Shown here: one piece after another, positions 33,567-42,425 of the stretch | Layout of the letters: each line of letters starts with the position of its first letter | Position numbering within the stretch: position 1 is the stretch's first letter | Assembly: GCA_052034085.1 (NCBI GenBank) | Contig: JBPOJA010000015.1 | Coordinates: 1-64,000 of the forward strand | Direction: 5' to 3' | DNA: 64,000 bases | Origin: UBA1426 sp052034085 | GTDB lineage: Bacteria > Bacillota > Clostridia > Peptostreptococcales > Anaerovoracaceae | Translations under genes and position numbers: made by a program | The notes under the pieces: model-generated | What the model was told of the DNA's origin: nothing | Database searches by the model: none | What the model saw: the letters and a program-made list of their open reading frames with translations, nothing else

Positions 33567-35777
33567 GTGAGTGACAAAAAATTGAATCCGGAAGAAAAAA
33601 TCAATATTGACGAGATACTGCAGGATTTGGACAAATACAGACCCAAAAGAAGGGGTTGGGTATGGCGTGAAAAAGTTCCGGGGCTCAAAATCGGCCCTTT
33701 CACCTACAGAGATGGCACAAAGTCCATGGAAAAAGGTGTGGGACTTCCGTCTTCCAAATACTTTGACTGGATAGACCCTCAACCTCAGCCTGTTATAACA
33801 ACCGAAATAGCCTCCGGCAGGTTTGAAGACGACATCAGAAGAATGAGGATGGCGGCATGGCACGGTGCCGACCATATTATGGTCATCAGGACCGCCGGCC
33901 AGTCACACATGGATGGCCTCATAGAAGGAACTCCTCAGGGTGTGGGCGGTGTTCCCATTACAAGAAAACAGGTCAGGGCCCAGCGCAAAGCCCTGGATTT
34001 GATAGAGGAAGAAGTCGGCCGGCCCATCAACTACCACTCCTATGTTTCCGGAGTGGCCGGCCCTGAAGTTGCAGTCATGTTTGCCGAGGAAGGCATCAAC
34101 GGTGCCCACCAGGATCCCCAGTACAATGTGCTTTACAGGAACATAAATATGATCCGGTCCTTTGTTGATGCATGTGAATCCAAGAAAATTCTGGCCTGGG
34201 CCGATATAGCACAGATAGACGGGGCTCACAATGCCAATGCCACTGCCAGGGAGGCATGGAAAGTAATGCCTGAACTTATTGTTCAGCATGCAATTAACAG
34301 TCTCTTCTCTGAAAAAGCAGGGATTAAGCCGGACAATATCTGTCTTTCCACAGTACCTCCCACGGCACCTCCAGCCCCTTGTGTGTTTATGGACCTGCCC
34401 TATGCGGTAGCCCTCAGGGATTTCTGCGACAAGTACAAGATGCGTGCCCAGATGAACACCAAATACATGGAGGCATCTGCCAGGGAAGCAACCGTGACCC
34501 ACGTTCTCAATATGCTGGTATCCAAGCTTACCAGAGCAGACATCCAGTCCACTATAACACCCGATGAAGGCAGAAATGTACCCTGGCATATCTACAATAT
34601 CGAAGCCTGCGACACAGCCAAGCAGACCCTTGTAGGTCTTGATGGCCTTATGGATATGATTGAGCTGAAAAAGGACGGACCTCTGCCTTTGGCAGTCAGG
34701 GAAATAAAGGAAAGAGCCTGCCTTTTCATGGAGGAAATAGTGGAGGCCGGCGGTTACTTCAAGGCGGTTGAAGAGGGCTTCTTCGTTGACTCAGGCAATT
34801 ATCCCGAAAGGAACGGAGACGGCATAGCCAGAAGAATTGACGGAGGCGTAGGTAATAATTCCATCTACGAAAGAGATGAAGATTATTTCGCTCCCGTAAC
34901 AGCCCACTTTGGCTACAACAATGTGGCACAGTATGATGAAAGTGCAGTGGATGACCCTGCCAGACTCATAGGCGGCTGTACTTTTGAAGATCCGGACAAG
35001 ATCGTTTTCATAGACGAGCTGGATGAAGTAGATAATGTAAATATTAGACTGGCCGAGACTGAAAAATACAGGCACACAAGTCTGCTCAAACCTGAAATGG
35101 AATGGGCAGCCGATGGCACGGTCATGGTCAACATGTTCATACCGGCCAACAGACGGGTTGCAGAAGCGGCGGCTCTGGAGTTTGCCAGACACATGAATCT
35201 TGAAGAAGCCGAAGTCATCAACAGGGAAGTAATGCAGGAGGCTGAAGGCACAAGAATCGAGCTCAAAGGGAAGCTCAACTTCGATGTGGATATTGACAAA
35301 CTGGACATACCGCCTGAACCTCATGTGCTTTCCGATGAAGAAATCAGGGCCGACGTGGAAGCTAATCCTCTGAAAGTAGTTTGCGGCACTGTAGGTGAAG
35401 ATGAGCACTCAGTAGGCTTAAGAGAAATTATTGACATCAAGCATGGCGGCATAGAAAGATTCGGCATCGAAGTTCACTATCTGGGAACTTCGGTACCGGT
35501 CGAAAAGCTTGTAGATGCAGCCATCGAACTTAAAGCCGATGCAATTCTGGCCTCAACTATCATCAGCCATGACGAAATTCACTACAAGAACATGAAGAGG
35601 ATACATGAGCTGGCGGTCGAAAAAGGCATAAGAGATAAAATTATGATAGCCGCAGGCGGGACACAGGTTATTCCCGAGCTGGCTCTTAAAACCGGGGTAG
35701 ATGCAGGATTTGGCAGAAATACCAAGGGTGTGGATGTTGCCACATTCATGGTAGAGCACAGAAGGAAGATGCAATGA
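33567..35777 (+). CDS. oraE: D-Ornithine 4,5-aminomutase, large subunit
   Basis: Moves the 5-amino group of D-ornithine to C4, giving 2,4-diaminopentanoate, by a radical mechanism with adenosylcobalamin and PLP. About 736 residues. The N-terminal TIM-barrel part has RFEDDIRRMRMAAWHGADH and GAHQDPQYNVLYRN. The C-terminal Rossmann domain carries the base-off cobalamin motif D-x-H-x-x-G (Asp612, His614, in GEDEHSVGLRE) and SVPVEKLVDAA, where the PLP lysine of the family is expected. I chose GTG 33567, nine bases after GAGGGGG; GTG 33558 is an alternative. It overlaps the next gene by four bases. Confidence 0.96.
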   Translation: MSDKKLNPEEKINIDEILQDLDKYRPKRRGWVWREKVPGLKIGPFTYRDGTKSMEKGVGLPSSKYFDWIDPQPQPVITTEIASGRFEDDIRRMRMAAWHGADHIMVIRTAGQSHMDGLIEGTPQGVGGVPITRKQVRAQRKALDLIEEEVGRPINYHSYVSGVAGPEVAVMFAEEGINGAHQDPQYNVLYRNINMIRSFVDACESKKILAWADIAQIDGAHNANATAREAWKVMPELIVQHAINSLFSEKAGIKPDNICLSTVPPTAPPAPCVFMDLPYAVALRDFCDKYKMRAQMNTKYMEASAREATVTHVLNMLVSKLTRADIQSTITPDEGRNVPWHIYNIEACDTAKQTLVGLDGLMDMIELKKDGPLPLAVREIKERACLFMEEIVEAGGYFKAVEEGFFVDSGNYPERNGDGIARRIDGGVGNNSIYERDEDYFAPVTAHFGYNNVAQYDESAVDDPARLIGGCTFEDPDKIVFIDELDEVDNVNIRLAETEKYRHTSLLKPEMEWAADGTVMVNMFIPANRRVAEAAALEFARHMNLEEAEVINREVMQEAEGTRIELKGKLNFDVDIDKLDIPPEPHVLSDEEIRADVEANPLKVVCGTVGEDEHSVGLREIIDIKHGGIERFGIEVHYLGTSVPVEKLVDAAIELKADAILASTIISHDEIHYKNMKRIHELAVEKGIRDKIMIAAGGTQVIPELALKTGVDAGFGRNTKGVDVATFMVEHRRKMQ

Positions 35778-37138
35778 AGATTGACGTGTTAGTGGCAGAA
35801 ATAGGTTCTACCACTACTTTAGTTAACGCTTTTAACGCCGTGGATTCGGATGAGCCTGTGTTTTTCGGACAGGGCCAGGCAGCCACCACGGTACTGGATG
35901 GGGATGTCCGCATAGGGCTGCAGGCTGCTATTGATGATTTATGCAGGCAAAACGGCATAGAGTCTTTGGAGTACGATGAAATGCTGGCTACATCCAGTGC
36001 TGCAGGAGGCCTGAAAATGACGGTTCACGGCCTCGTATATGATATGACAGCCAAGGCAGCCAAGGAGGCTGCCTTGGGTGCCGGTGCAATAATACATCAG
36101 GTAACGGCAGGTAAGCTCAGGCGGACAGACTTAGCCAGGATAAAAGAAATCATGCCCAATCTGATAATGATTGCCGGAGGGGTGGATTACGGCGAAAGGG
36201 ATACAGCCATTTATAATGCGGAGCTTATTCGGTCTTTGGACCTGCCCATCCCTGTAATTTATGCCGGCAACATTGAAAATCAGGAAGAAATGAGGCTCAT
36301 CTTTGAAGATGCCAAAGCCCCTTTGTACCTGGTTGAAAACGTCTACCCCAAAATTGATGAACTTAATGTGGAGCCGGCAAGGAGAGTCATTCAGGATGCC
36401 TTTGAAAAACACATAATACAGGCGCCCGGCATGGAGCATATAAGGGATATGGTCAACGGCCCCATAATACCAACTCCCGGTGCTGTTATGGAAGCGGCTA
36501 AACTGCTTTACGAAAATCTGGGAGATCTGATGGTTCTTGATGTAGGGGGTGCAACAACAGACCTTCATTCTGTAACAGAAGGTTCAGAAGAAATTTCGAG
36601 AATTCTTGTCAGCCCCGAACCAAAAGCAAAAAGAACAGTTGAGGGCGATTTAGGCGTATACATTAACATGGAGAATCTTTTGGAGGGTATGGACAGGGAA
36701 AAGCTCTGTAAAGAACTTGGGTTTGATATAGATCCCGTCATTGAGAATTACTGTTTCGTGCCATCCACCGAAGATGAAATTGCTTTTGTGGAAAGGCTGA
36801 CCAAAGAAGCAGTCATAAAAGCCACGGAGCGTCATGCGGGCAGAATACGCTTCGTTTACGGACCCTCCGGCAGATCAACTCTTGCAGAGGGTAAAGACTT
36901 GACAAAACTTAAATATATCATTGGTACAGGCGGAGCGCTTACCAGACTGCCTGACAGAAAAAATATTCTAAAATCCATTCCTCATCACAACGAACAAGGC
37001 ATGCTTCTTTTTCCGGATGCAGATTGCCGGGTGCTGACGGATGAAGATTACATCATGGCGTCCCTGGGGGTGCTTTCCAAAGAATATCCGCAGGCGGCTA
37101 TGCATTTCCTGAGAAAAAGCCTGGGCCTCTTTGCTTGA
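35774..37138 (+). CDS. GlmL/MutL-like ATPase, probable aminomutase reactivating factor
   Basis: A 454-residue ASKHA-fold ATPase of the GlmL (glutamate mutase L) family. Phosphate-binding motifs are VAEIGSTTTLVNAF at the N-terminus and MVLDVGGATTDLHSV in the middle; IIGTGGALTRLP follows near residue 380. Members accompany B12-dependent mutases and are thought to exchange damaged cobalamin. The ATG overlaps the oraE stop, so this one very likely serves OraSE (inference from context). Confidence 0.87.
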   Translation: MKIDVLVAEIGSTTTLVNAFNAVDSDEPVFFGQGQAATTVLDGDVRIGLQAAIDDLCRQNGIESLEYDEMLATSSAAGGLKMTVHGLVYDMTAKAAKEAALGAGAIIHQVTAGKLRRTDLARIKEIMPNLIMIAGGVDYGERDTAIYNAELIRSLDLPIPVIYAGNIENQEEMRLIFEDAKAPLYLVENVYPKIDELNVEPARRVIQDAFEKHIIQAPGMEHIRDMVNGPIIPTPGAVMEAAKLLYENLGDLMVLDVGGATTDLHSVTEGSEEISRILVSPEPKAKRTVEGDLGVYINMENLLEGMDREKLCKELGFDIDPVIENYCFVPSTEDEIAFVERLTKEAVIKATERHAGRIRFVYGPSGRSTLAEGKDLTKLKYIIGTGGALTRLPDRKNILKSIPHHNEQGMLLFPDADCRVLTDEDYIMASLGVLSKEYPQAAMHFLRKSLGLFA

Positions 37139-37208
37139 TTAAAGCAATAATGGGAATAATATCGATACGATAGTAAATAAGCGCCTTATGGCGAAGAAGG
37201 TGAGTTTA

Positions 37209-39023
37209 ATGAAAACCATAAAACATTCTATTGTGTTGATATTTAAGGGGATAGGCAAGTCATTCAGTGAATATCCGGCGGCAATGGCAAGTGCCGTGCT
37301 TTTCACCGGAGTAATGTTTGTCAGGATTCATATGGACTGGTCTGTCCAGGAGAACTATACACTTTTGCTTAATTCCCTCCAATGGTCCCTGGGCCTGGGA
37401 GCTGCATTTGGCCTGACAGCTTCAGCCTTTGCCAGGAGCAGGTATGAAGGCCTGAAAATTTTCACTTTAGCCAATATTCTGGCAGGAGCGGTGGTTGCAG
37501 CAACGTTCGTGCTTTTATACTGGGTGGACGGAGGGAAAAGTTCAGAGCTGTCTTACCTGAGGGTGTCTGCCGCCATCTTTATCAGTATGCTGGCCCTCCT
37601 TATCATTGCATCCCTGGATAAAGAACAGACAGATTTGGCCAAATCACTGTTTATGTTTCACAAGGCTTTTTTCATCTCAAGTATCTATGGCCTTGTAATA
37701 TATCTGGGAGCTTCGGGAGTCGCAGCAGCCGTTAGAGCCCTCCTTTACAGAGAGATGCCCAGCAATGTATTCCTTTACATTGGTGCCCTGTCAGGCCTGC
37801 TTGCATATGCTATCTTCATCGGATATTTTCCCGATTTCAGAAGGGACATAGTGGATGAAAGGCGGGAAATCATCCAGAAGCAGCCCAAATACATAGAGCT
37901 TTTGTTTGACTATGTAATGGTGCCTCTGACTCTGGCAATGACGCTGGTTTTACTCATGTGGACGGTACAGAGCATTTTAGGCAGCATGAAAGTACCATTC
38001 ATGTGGCTTTATGGTGTGGCGGCAAGCTACGGCGTAATCGGACTCTGGCTCCATTTGATGGTGACCCACAACCAGGCAAAGACATCTGTTTTCTATAGGA
38101 AGGTATATCCTTTCACGGCTCTGGTTATCCTGGCCTTTGAAGCCAATGCCCTAAGGGTTCAGCTTGGAGTCTGGGGGCTTAAGACCTCTGAATACTGGTT
38201 TGGCATCCTCCTTTTGATTTCAGCTGTTTCGGCTATCCTTCTGATAATAAAGAAGGAAAAAGCACACAGAGCCATTATCGTTATCCTGGGAGTGGCGACC
38301 CTGGTTTCCGTTTTGCCCTGGATTGGCTATCAGGCCCTGCCGGTAAAGGCCCAGGCATCCAGACTGGAGGCCCTGCTCCTTGAAGAAGGCATGCTTAGAG
38401 ACAATGAAATAGTTCCGGCAGCAAGGGAGCCCGACAAAATCAAAAGAGAAGTCATTACAGAGACCACCATGTTTCTGGCCAATGCGGAAAATGCAAAACT
38501 TCCTCCCTGGTTTGATGTCAGGCTGGCAGACTACACTTACTTCAAAGATCATATGGGTTTTAACCAGACCTGGCCCGATCTGGATGAAATTCCCGAAACT
38601 AATGAAGGTATATATCTGGGACTTTCAGAAGGAACTTTAGATGTGTCGGATTATCAGTGGGCCATCGTTTTACATGGCGGGGAGCGTGCTGTTCCTTTTT
38701 CTTTTGATGGCGAAAAGGGTAATTACCGGATTTCTATCAGAAAAAGCATGTCAGGCCAGATTCCCAGCCTGGAAATCATCCTGGAAGATGAATCTATTAT
38801 GAAAGAGGATCTGGCAGGATACTTCCAATACATAAGTGAAAAATACCCGCCCGGCAAGGGAGTTCCGGGTGAAATCCCTATAGAGGACATGTCGGTGGGA
38901 TTCGAGAACGAACATATTCAGGTGCTACTGGTCATGAATTATGTTAACCTTAACCGGGACTTAAAAACAGGTAAGGAAGAATACTGGATAGAGTTTTCCG
39001 CCATCTATATAAATGAAAAGTAG
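37209..39023 (+). CDS. DUF4153 family membrane protein
   Basis: A polytopic membrane protein of about 604 residues with roughly ten hydrophobic segments in the first 390 residues and a C-terminal soluble part of about 210 residues. It resembles DUF4153 proteins, whose function is unknown. I chose ATG 37209, with AAGGTGA five bases upstream; ATG 37188 lacks a clear site. It lies between the reactivase and ornithine racemase genes in the ornithine operon. A role in ornithine or product transport is conceivable but not shown by the sequence. Confidence 0.72.
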   Translation: MKTIKHSIVLIFKGIGKSFSEYPAAMASAVLFTGVMFVRIHMDWSVQENYTLLLNSLQWSLGLGAAFGLTASAFARSRYEGLKIFTLANILAGAVVAATFVLLYWVDGGKSSELSYLRVSAAIFISMLALLIIASLDKEQTDLAKSLFMFHKAFFISSIYGLVIYLGASGVAAAVRALLYREMPSNVFLYIGALSGLLAYAIFIGYFPDFRRDIVDERREIIQKQPKYIELLFDYVMVPLTLAMTLVLLMWTVQSILGSMKVPFMWLYGVAASYGVIGLWLHLMVTHNQAKTSVFYRKVYPFTALVILAFEANALRVQLGVWGLKTSEYWFGILLLISAVSAILLIIKKEKAHRAIIVILGVATLVSVLPWIGYQALPVKAQASRLEALLLEEGMLRDNEIVPAAREPDKIKREVITETTMFLANAENAKLPPWFDVRLADYTYFKDHMGFNQTWPDLDEIPETNEGIYLGLSEGTLDVSDYQWAIVLHGGERAVPFSFDGEKGNYRISIRKSMSGQIPSLEIILEDESIMKEDLAGYFQYISEKYPPGKGVPGEIPIEDMSVGFENEHIQVLLVMNYVNLNRDLKTGKEEYWIEFSAIYINEK

Positions 39024-39047
39024 CGTGAAATTAACAGGAGGGAAAGG

Positions 39048-40118
39048 ATGAATCCACGTTTAATGTTTGATGAACGCAAGGTTAATGAAAATTTAAACAC
39101 GTTGGGGCAGCTGACGAAGAAAGCCGGCTGCTCCATGATGATAGTAACCAAGTCTTTTTGCGCCCAAAAAGATTTGGTTGACATTATAGCAGCTCATAAG
39201 GATGTGGACTATCTGGCGGATTCCCGGATTCAGAACCTGATAAACTATGGGGATGTTGAAAAACCAAAAGTTTTATTGAGGCTTCCCCAGCAAAGCGAGA
39301 CATATCTGGTGGTAAAGCATGCCGATATCAGCTTTAACTCTGAACTTGCCACAATAAAAAAACTCAATGAGGAGGCTGCAAAGCAAAGTCTGGTTCACAA
39401 GATAGTTTTGATGATTGATTTGGGCGACCTCCGGGAAGGTTTGTTTTTCAGAGAAAAAGAAGAAATTTTCAATACGGTGGGAGAAATCCTAAAACAGCGG
39501 AACATAGAACTTTGCGGGTTGGGAACCAATCTGACCTGCTATGGAGCCATTATTCCCAAATATGACAATCTTTCTGTCCTGACGAATCTGGCTGCTGAAT
39601 TGCGTACTGAATTTAAGATCGACTTGCCCATGGTTTCAGGCGGCAACTCCAGCTCCCTGTATCTGATAGAAAAGGGTGGGCTGCCGGAGGGAATAAATAA
39701 TCTCAGACTTGGAGAGGCCTTTGTTTTAGGCAATGAAACTGCCTACGGTGAGAGAATCCCAGGCACCCATCACGACCTCTTCATTCTGGAGGCCGAGATC
39801 ATAGAACTCAAAACAAAACCCTCTCTCCCCATTGGGGAAGTGGGCATGGATGCTTTCGGCAATGTGCCCAGCTACGAAGACCGGGGCGATATTAAGAGGG
39901 CCATACTGGCTATTGGCCAGCAGGATGCAAATATTGAAGGAATGACTCCCATAGACGGCGATATTGACATCCTGGGAGCCAGTTCGGATCATCTTATTAT
40001 GGATGTGAGCCGGTCTAAAACTGATTATAAAGTCGGAGACACTATAGGCTTCACACTCAACTACGGCGGCCTGCTAAAAGCGGCTACCAGCTCTTATGTG
40101 AGTAAAGGCAGAAGATAG
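39048..40118 (+). CDS. orr: Ornithine racemase (PLP, alanine-racemase fold)
   Basis: A fold type III PLP enzyme of 356 residues. The PLP lysine is Lys35 in MMIVTKSFCAQ. The barrel can be followed to DLPMVSGGNSSSL, and a C-terminal beta domain follows. It resembles the clostridial ornithine racemases that convert L- to D-ornithine for OraSE. Location at the end of the ornithine operon supports this over an alanine or general amino acid racemase; a separate classical alanine racemase is at 58259. It overlaps msrAB tail-to-tail by 25 bases. Confidence 0.88.
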   Translation: MNPRLMFDERKVNENLNTLGQLTKKAGCSMMIVTKSFCAQKDLVDIIAAHKDVDYLADSRIQNLINYGDVEKPKVLLRLPQQSETYLVVKHADISFNSELATIKKLNEEAAKQSLVHKIVLMIDLGDLREGLFFREKEEIFNTVGEILKQRNIELCGLGTNLTCYGAIIPKYDNLSVLTNLAAELRTEFKIDLPMVSGGNSSSLYLIEKGGLPEGINNLRLGEAFVLGNETAYGERIPGTHHDLFILEAEIIELKTKPSLPIGEVGMDAFGNVPSYEDRGDIKRAILAIGQQDANIEGMTPIDGDIDILGASSDHLIMDVSRSKTDYKVGDTIGFTLNYGGLLKAATSSYVSKGRR

Positions 40119-41041
40119 CCGTAGCCTTCACCTTCCATTTCTTCTTTAGGTATAAACTTAAGTGCGGCACTGTTTATGCAATAACGGAGGCCGCCTTTTT
40201 CTTTTGGACCGTCAGTAAAGACATGACCCAGATGGTTGTTTCCCACCCGGCTTCTCACTTCGATTCTGATCATGCCATGGCTTAAATCGGTTTTCTCCCA
40301 TACCGCTGATGGATCGATTGGTTTTGTAAAACTTGGCCAGCCGCAGGCTGAGTATTTGTCCGTTGAGGAAAACAGGGGCTCTCCGGTGGCAATATCCACA
40401 TAAATGCCTTCTTTAAAAAAGTCGAAAAACTCATTTTGGTAAGGGGGCTCTGTTCCGTTATTTCTGATAACATGATACTCCATATCGCTGAGCCTGCTCT
40501 CAAGCTCTTCTTCAGAAGGCATTTCATACAGGCTTGGATCAACAAATGCCTTTTCTGCCTTCTCGAAAGCCATCGGGCCTATGTGGCAATATCCATCGGG
40601 GTTTTTATCCAGATATTCCTGATGATAACCCTCTGCGGAATAGTAGTTTTCTAAAGGTTTCACTTCAACAGCGATAGGTTTACTATATTTCCCTTTGAGA
40701 TTTTCCATGGCTTTTTCGATTACAGGAAAATCGGCTTTATCGGCATAGTATATCCCCGTCCTGTACTGGGTCCCTATGTCGTTGCCCTGACGGTTGAGTG
40801 AAGTGGGATCAATCACATCGAAAAACATGAAAAGAATATGGCCCAGACTGATTTTGTCGGGGTCGTAAACCACTTTCACAGTTTCTGCATGGCCGGTCCC
40901 CCTCCTGCATACATCTTCATAGGAGGGATTCTCCGTTTTGCCGTTGGCGTAGCCAACTTCTGTATCAACAACGCCGGGCAGGAGGCTCAAGTATTTTTCA
41001 AGTCCCCAGAAACAACCTCCGGCTAAATAGATTTCCTTCAT
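40094..41041 (-). CDS. msrAB: Bifunctional peptide methionine sulfoxide reductase MsrA/MsrB
   Basis: A 315-residue fusion repairing both methionine sulfoxide epimers. The MsrA part (about 1-155) has the catalytic Cys10 in GGCFWGLEKYL. The MsrB part (about 175-310) has the catalytic cysteine in LRYCINSAALKF and the fold motif CGWPSF. The two CxxC zinc pairs found in some MsrB proteins are absent, as in other fusions. The ATG overlaps the stop of the upstream DUF438 gene by four bases, so both are on one transcript. Confidence 0.95.
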   Translation of the reverse strand: MKEIYLAGGCFWGLEKYLSLLPGVVDTEVGYANGKTENPSYEDVCRRGTGHAETVKVVYDPDKISLGHILFMFFDVIDPTSLNRQGNDIGTQYRTGIYYADKADFPVIEKAMENLKGKYSKPIAVEVKPLENYYSAEGYHQEYLDKNPDGYCHIGPMAFEKAEKAFVDPSLYEMPSEEELESRLSDMEYHVIRNNGTEPPYQNEFFDFFKEGIYVDIATGEPLFSSTDKYSACGWPSFTKPIDPSAVWEKTDLSHGMIRIEVRSRVGNNHLGHVFTDGPKEKGGLRYCINSAALKFIPKEEMEGEGYGYLLPLLT

Positions 41042-42264
41042 TGATCCATCAGCCTCTTTTCCCCTGTGATTTCCTGAATAGGCTTAATGTCCTGGGAAAC
41101 CTCCAGAGTGCCAAGATATTCGCCCTCTGCATTTCTTACGGCAAAGTAACGGATATAGACATATTGGTCTCCCAATTTAATCCAGAAGTCCTCGTGGTCT
41201 TTTTTACCGGATTTAAGATCTTCTACGATTTTTTCCACCACATGAACCGATGCGGGCGGGTGACAGTTGCTGACTTCTCTGCCTATGATGGTCTTGGGTC
41301 TGGCAAAAATTCTCTCTTTTCCCTGGGAAAAGTATTTTACCCGTCCATCTTTATCCACAAAAGTCATGTCAATTGGCAAGGTATTCAGCACGGCATTGAT
41401 TTCTTCCGGCAGCATGTACCCTGCATCAAAATGCACATAACCTTCTTGAACCGAACCTGATGGTTTAGCCTCGTCATAGCTGTCACTGCTCCTGACAGGC
41501 AGCCATCTTGTTTGAGGCTTGTAGAGTGTATAGCCGATTTCATTGCTTGCTTCCTCTATGGAAATCCATTCGTCTTCGGAAAGGGCATCCAGAACCATGG
41601 GGAAAAGTATGCTTTCTTCTTTGAAAATCATGTCTTTTACCCGACCAGCGACAGCTTCCCCTTTAGCAGCTGCGAGACTGAAATCCGGGCTTTCGCTTCC
41701 CAGAAGAATCAGAACCTCCTTGATTTCTCCCCTGATTTCGTCATCCACTCCCCACATGACTTTCGGCGGGGCTGTGATGCCATGCTTTTCCATGAAGGGG
41801 AAGAGCAGATTTTCTTTTCTGGAATAATGTTTATCTATCTCCCATAGTCTCTGGAACAATTCTTCCAGCTTTTCGGATGCGGCCTTGCTGGGATTTGACT
41901 TCAGGTCTTCAAACGCCGGCATAATCTCAAGATCTATAAGCTCTTCCAGAGCATTGTTTTCCTCCTTGAAGGTATGCAGGGGATGGCCCGGGGTTTCTCC
42001 CGGATCATCTGCCTTGTGAATTTCCTCTATTGAGCCTTCAAATACTGCCGCATGAACATCACAGAGCCTCTGGACCTCCTCCACCGGCATGCCCTCTTTG
42101 ATGATGGCCTGCTCCATTTGAGAAATTTCAGTGGCAGAGACTCCGTCTATCAGCTTGGCAAAACGTGCTTTTACCTCGTCAACGCTTTTTCCCGCATGAA
42201 GCTCCATAATGAGCTCCTTTAAAATTTTTTGTCTATGCTCTCTGTTATTAATTAACTCACTCAT
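41038..42264 (-). CDS. DUF438 / hemerythrin-like / PAS protein
   Basis: A 408-residue cytoplasmic protein. The N-terminus is a DUF438 domain (about 1-70). A hemerythrin-like helical bundle follows (about 90-230), with histidines and glutamates in HPLHTFKEE, DKHYSRKENLLFPFMEKHG and KEESILFPMV that could form a di-iron site. A PAS domain is C-terminal (about 285-405; MTFVDKDGRVKYFSQG). Such proteins are suspected oxygen, NO or redox sensors. Coupling to msrAB by a four-base overlap fits an oxidative-stress role (inference). Confidence 0.82.
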   Translation of the reverse strand: MSELINNREHRQKILKELIMELHAGKSVDEVKARFAKLIDGVSATEISQMEQAIIKEGMPVEEVQRLCDVHAAVFEGSIEEIHKADDPGETPGHPLHTFKEENNALEELIDLEIMPAFEDLKSNPSKAASEKLEELFQRLWEIDKHYSRKENLLFPFMEKHGITAPPKVMWGVDDEIRGEIKEVLILLGSESPDFSLAAAKGEAVAGRVKDMIFKEESILFPMVLDALSEDEWISIEEASNEIGYTLYKPQTRWLPVRSSDSYDEAKPSGSVQEGYVHFDAGYMLPEEINAVLNTLPIDMTFVDKDGRVKYFSQGKERIFARPKTIIGREVSNCHPPASVHVVEKIVEDLKSGKKDHEDFWIKLGDQYVYIRYFAVRNAEGEYLGTLEVSQDIKPIQEITGEKRLMDQ

Positions 42265-42324
42265 CTTAAACCTCCGTTAAATATATTATCGCTGACTCAC
42301 AGCGTGTTTTTGCTTACGAAGTAT

Positions 42325-42367
42325 CTATACCCAGTTTGGTTTTGCTTATTCTGTTTTAGGGGTATAG
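42325..42367. promoter_or_regulatory. Inverted repeat upstream of copA, possible metal-regulator site
   Basis: CTATACCC (42325-42332) and GGGTATAG (42360-42367) are perfect complements 27 bases apart in the gap between the DUF438 gene and copA. TATACCC/GGGTATA halves resemble CsoR-type copper operators, although those have a much shorter spacer. No csoR gene is in the window. Low confidence. Confidence 0.3.
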
Positions 42368-42425
42368 TATTTGGGATGAAGAGGCTTGGATCGGCGGGTC
42401 CGCCGCAGTTTGAGAGGATAAAACA

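Noticed and set aside
33903..34589. 228-codon minus-strand open frame opposite oraE
   Set aside because: Inside the strongly conserved oraE gene, with no recognisable domain.
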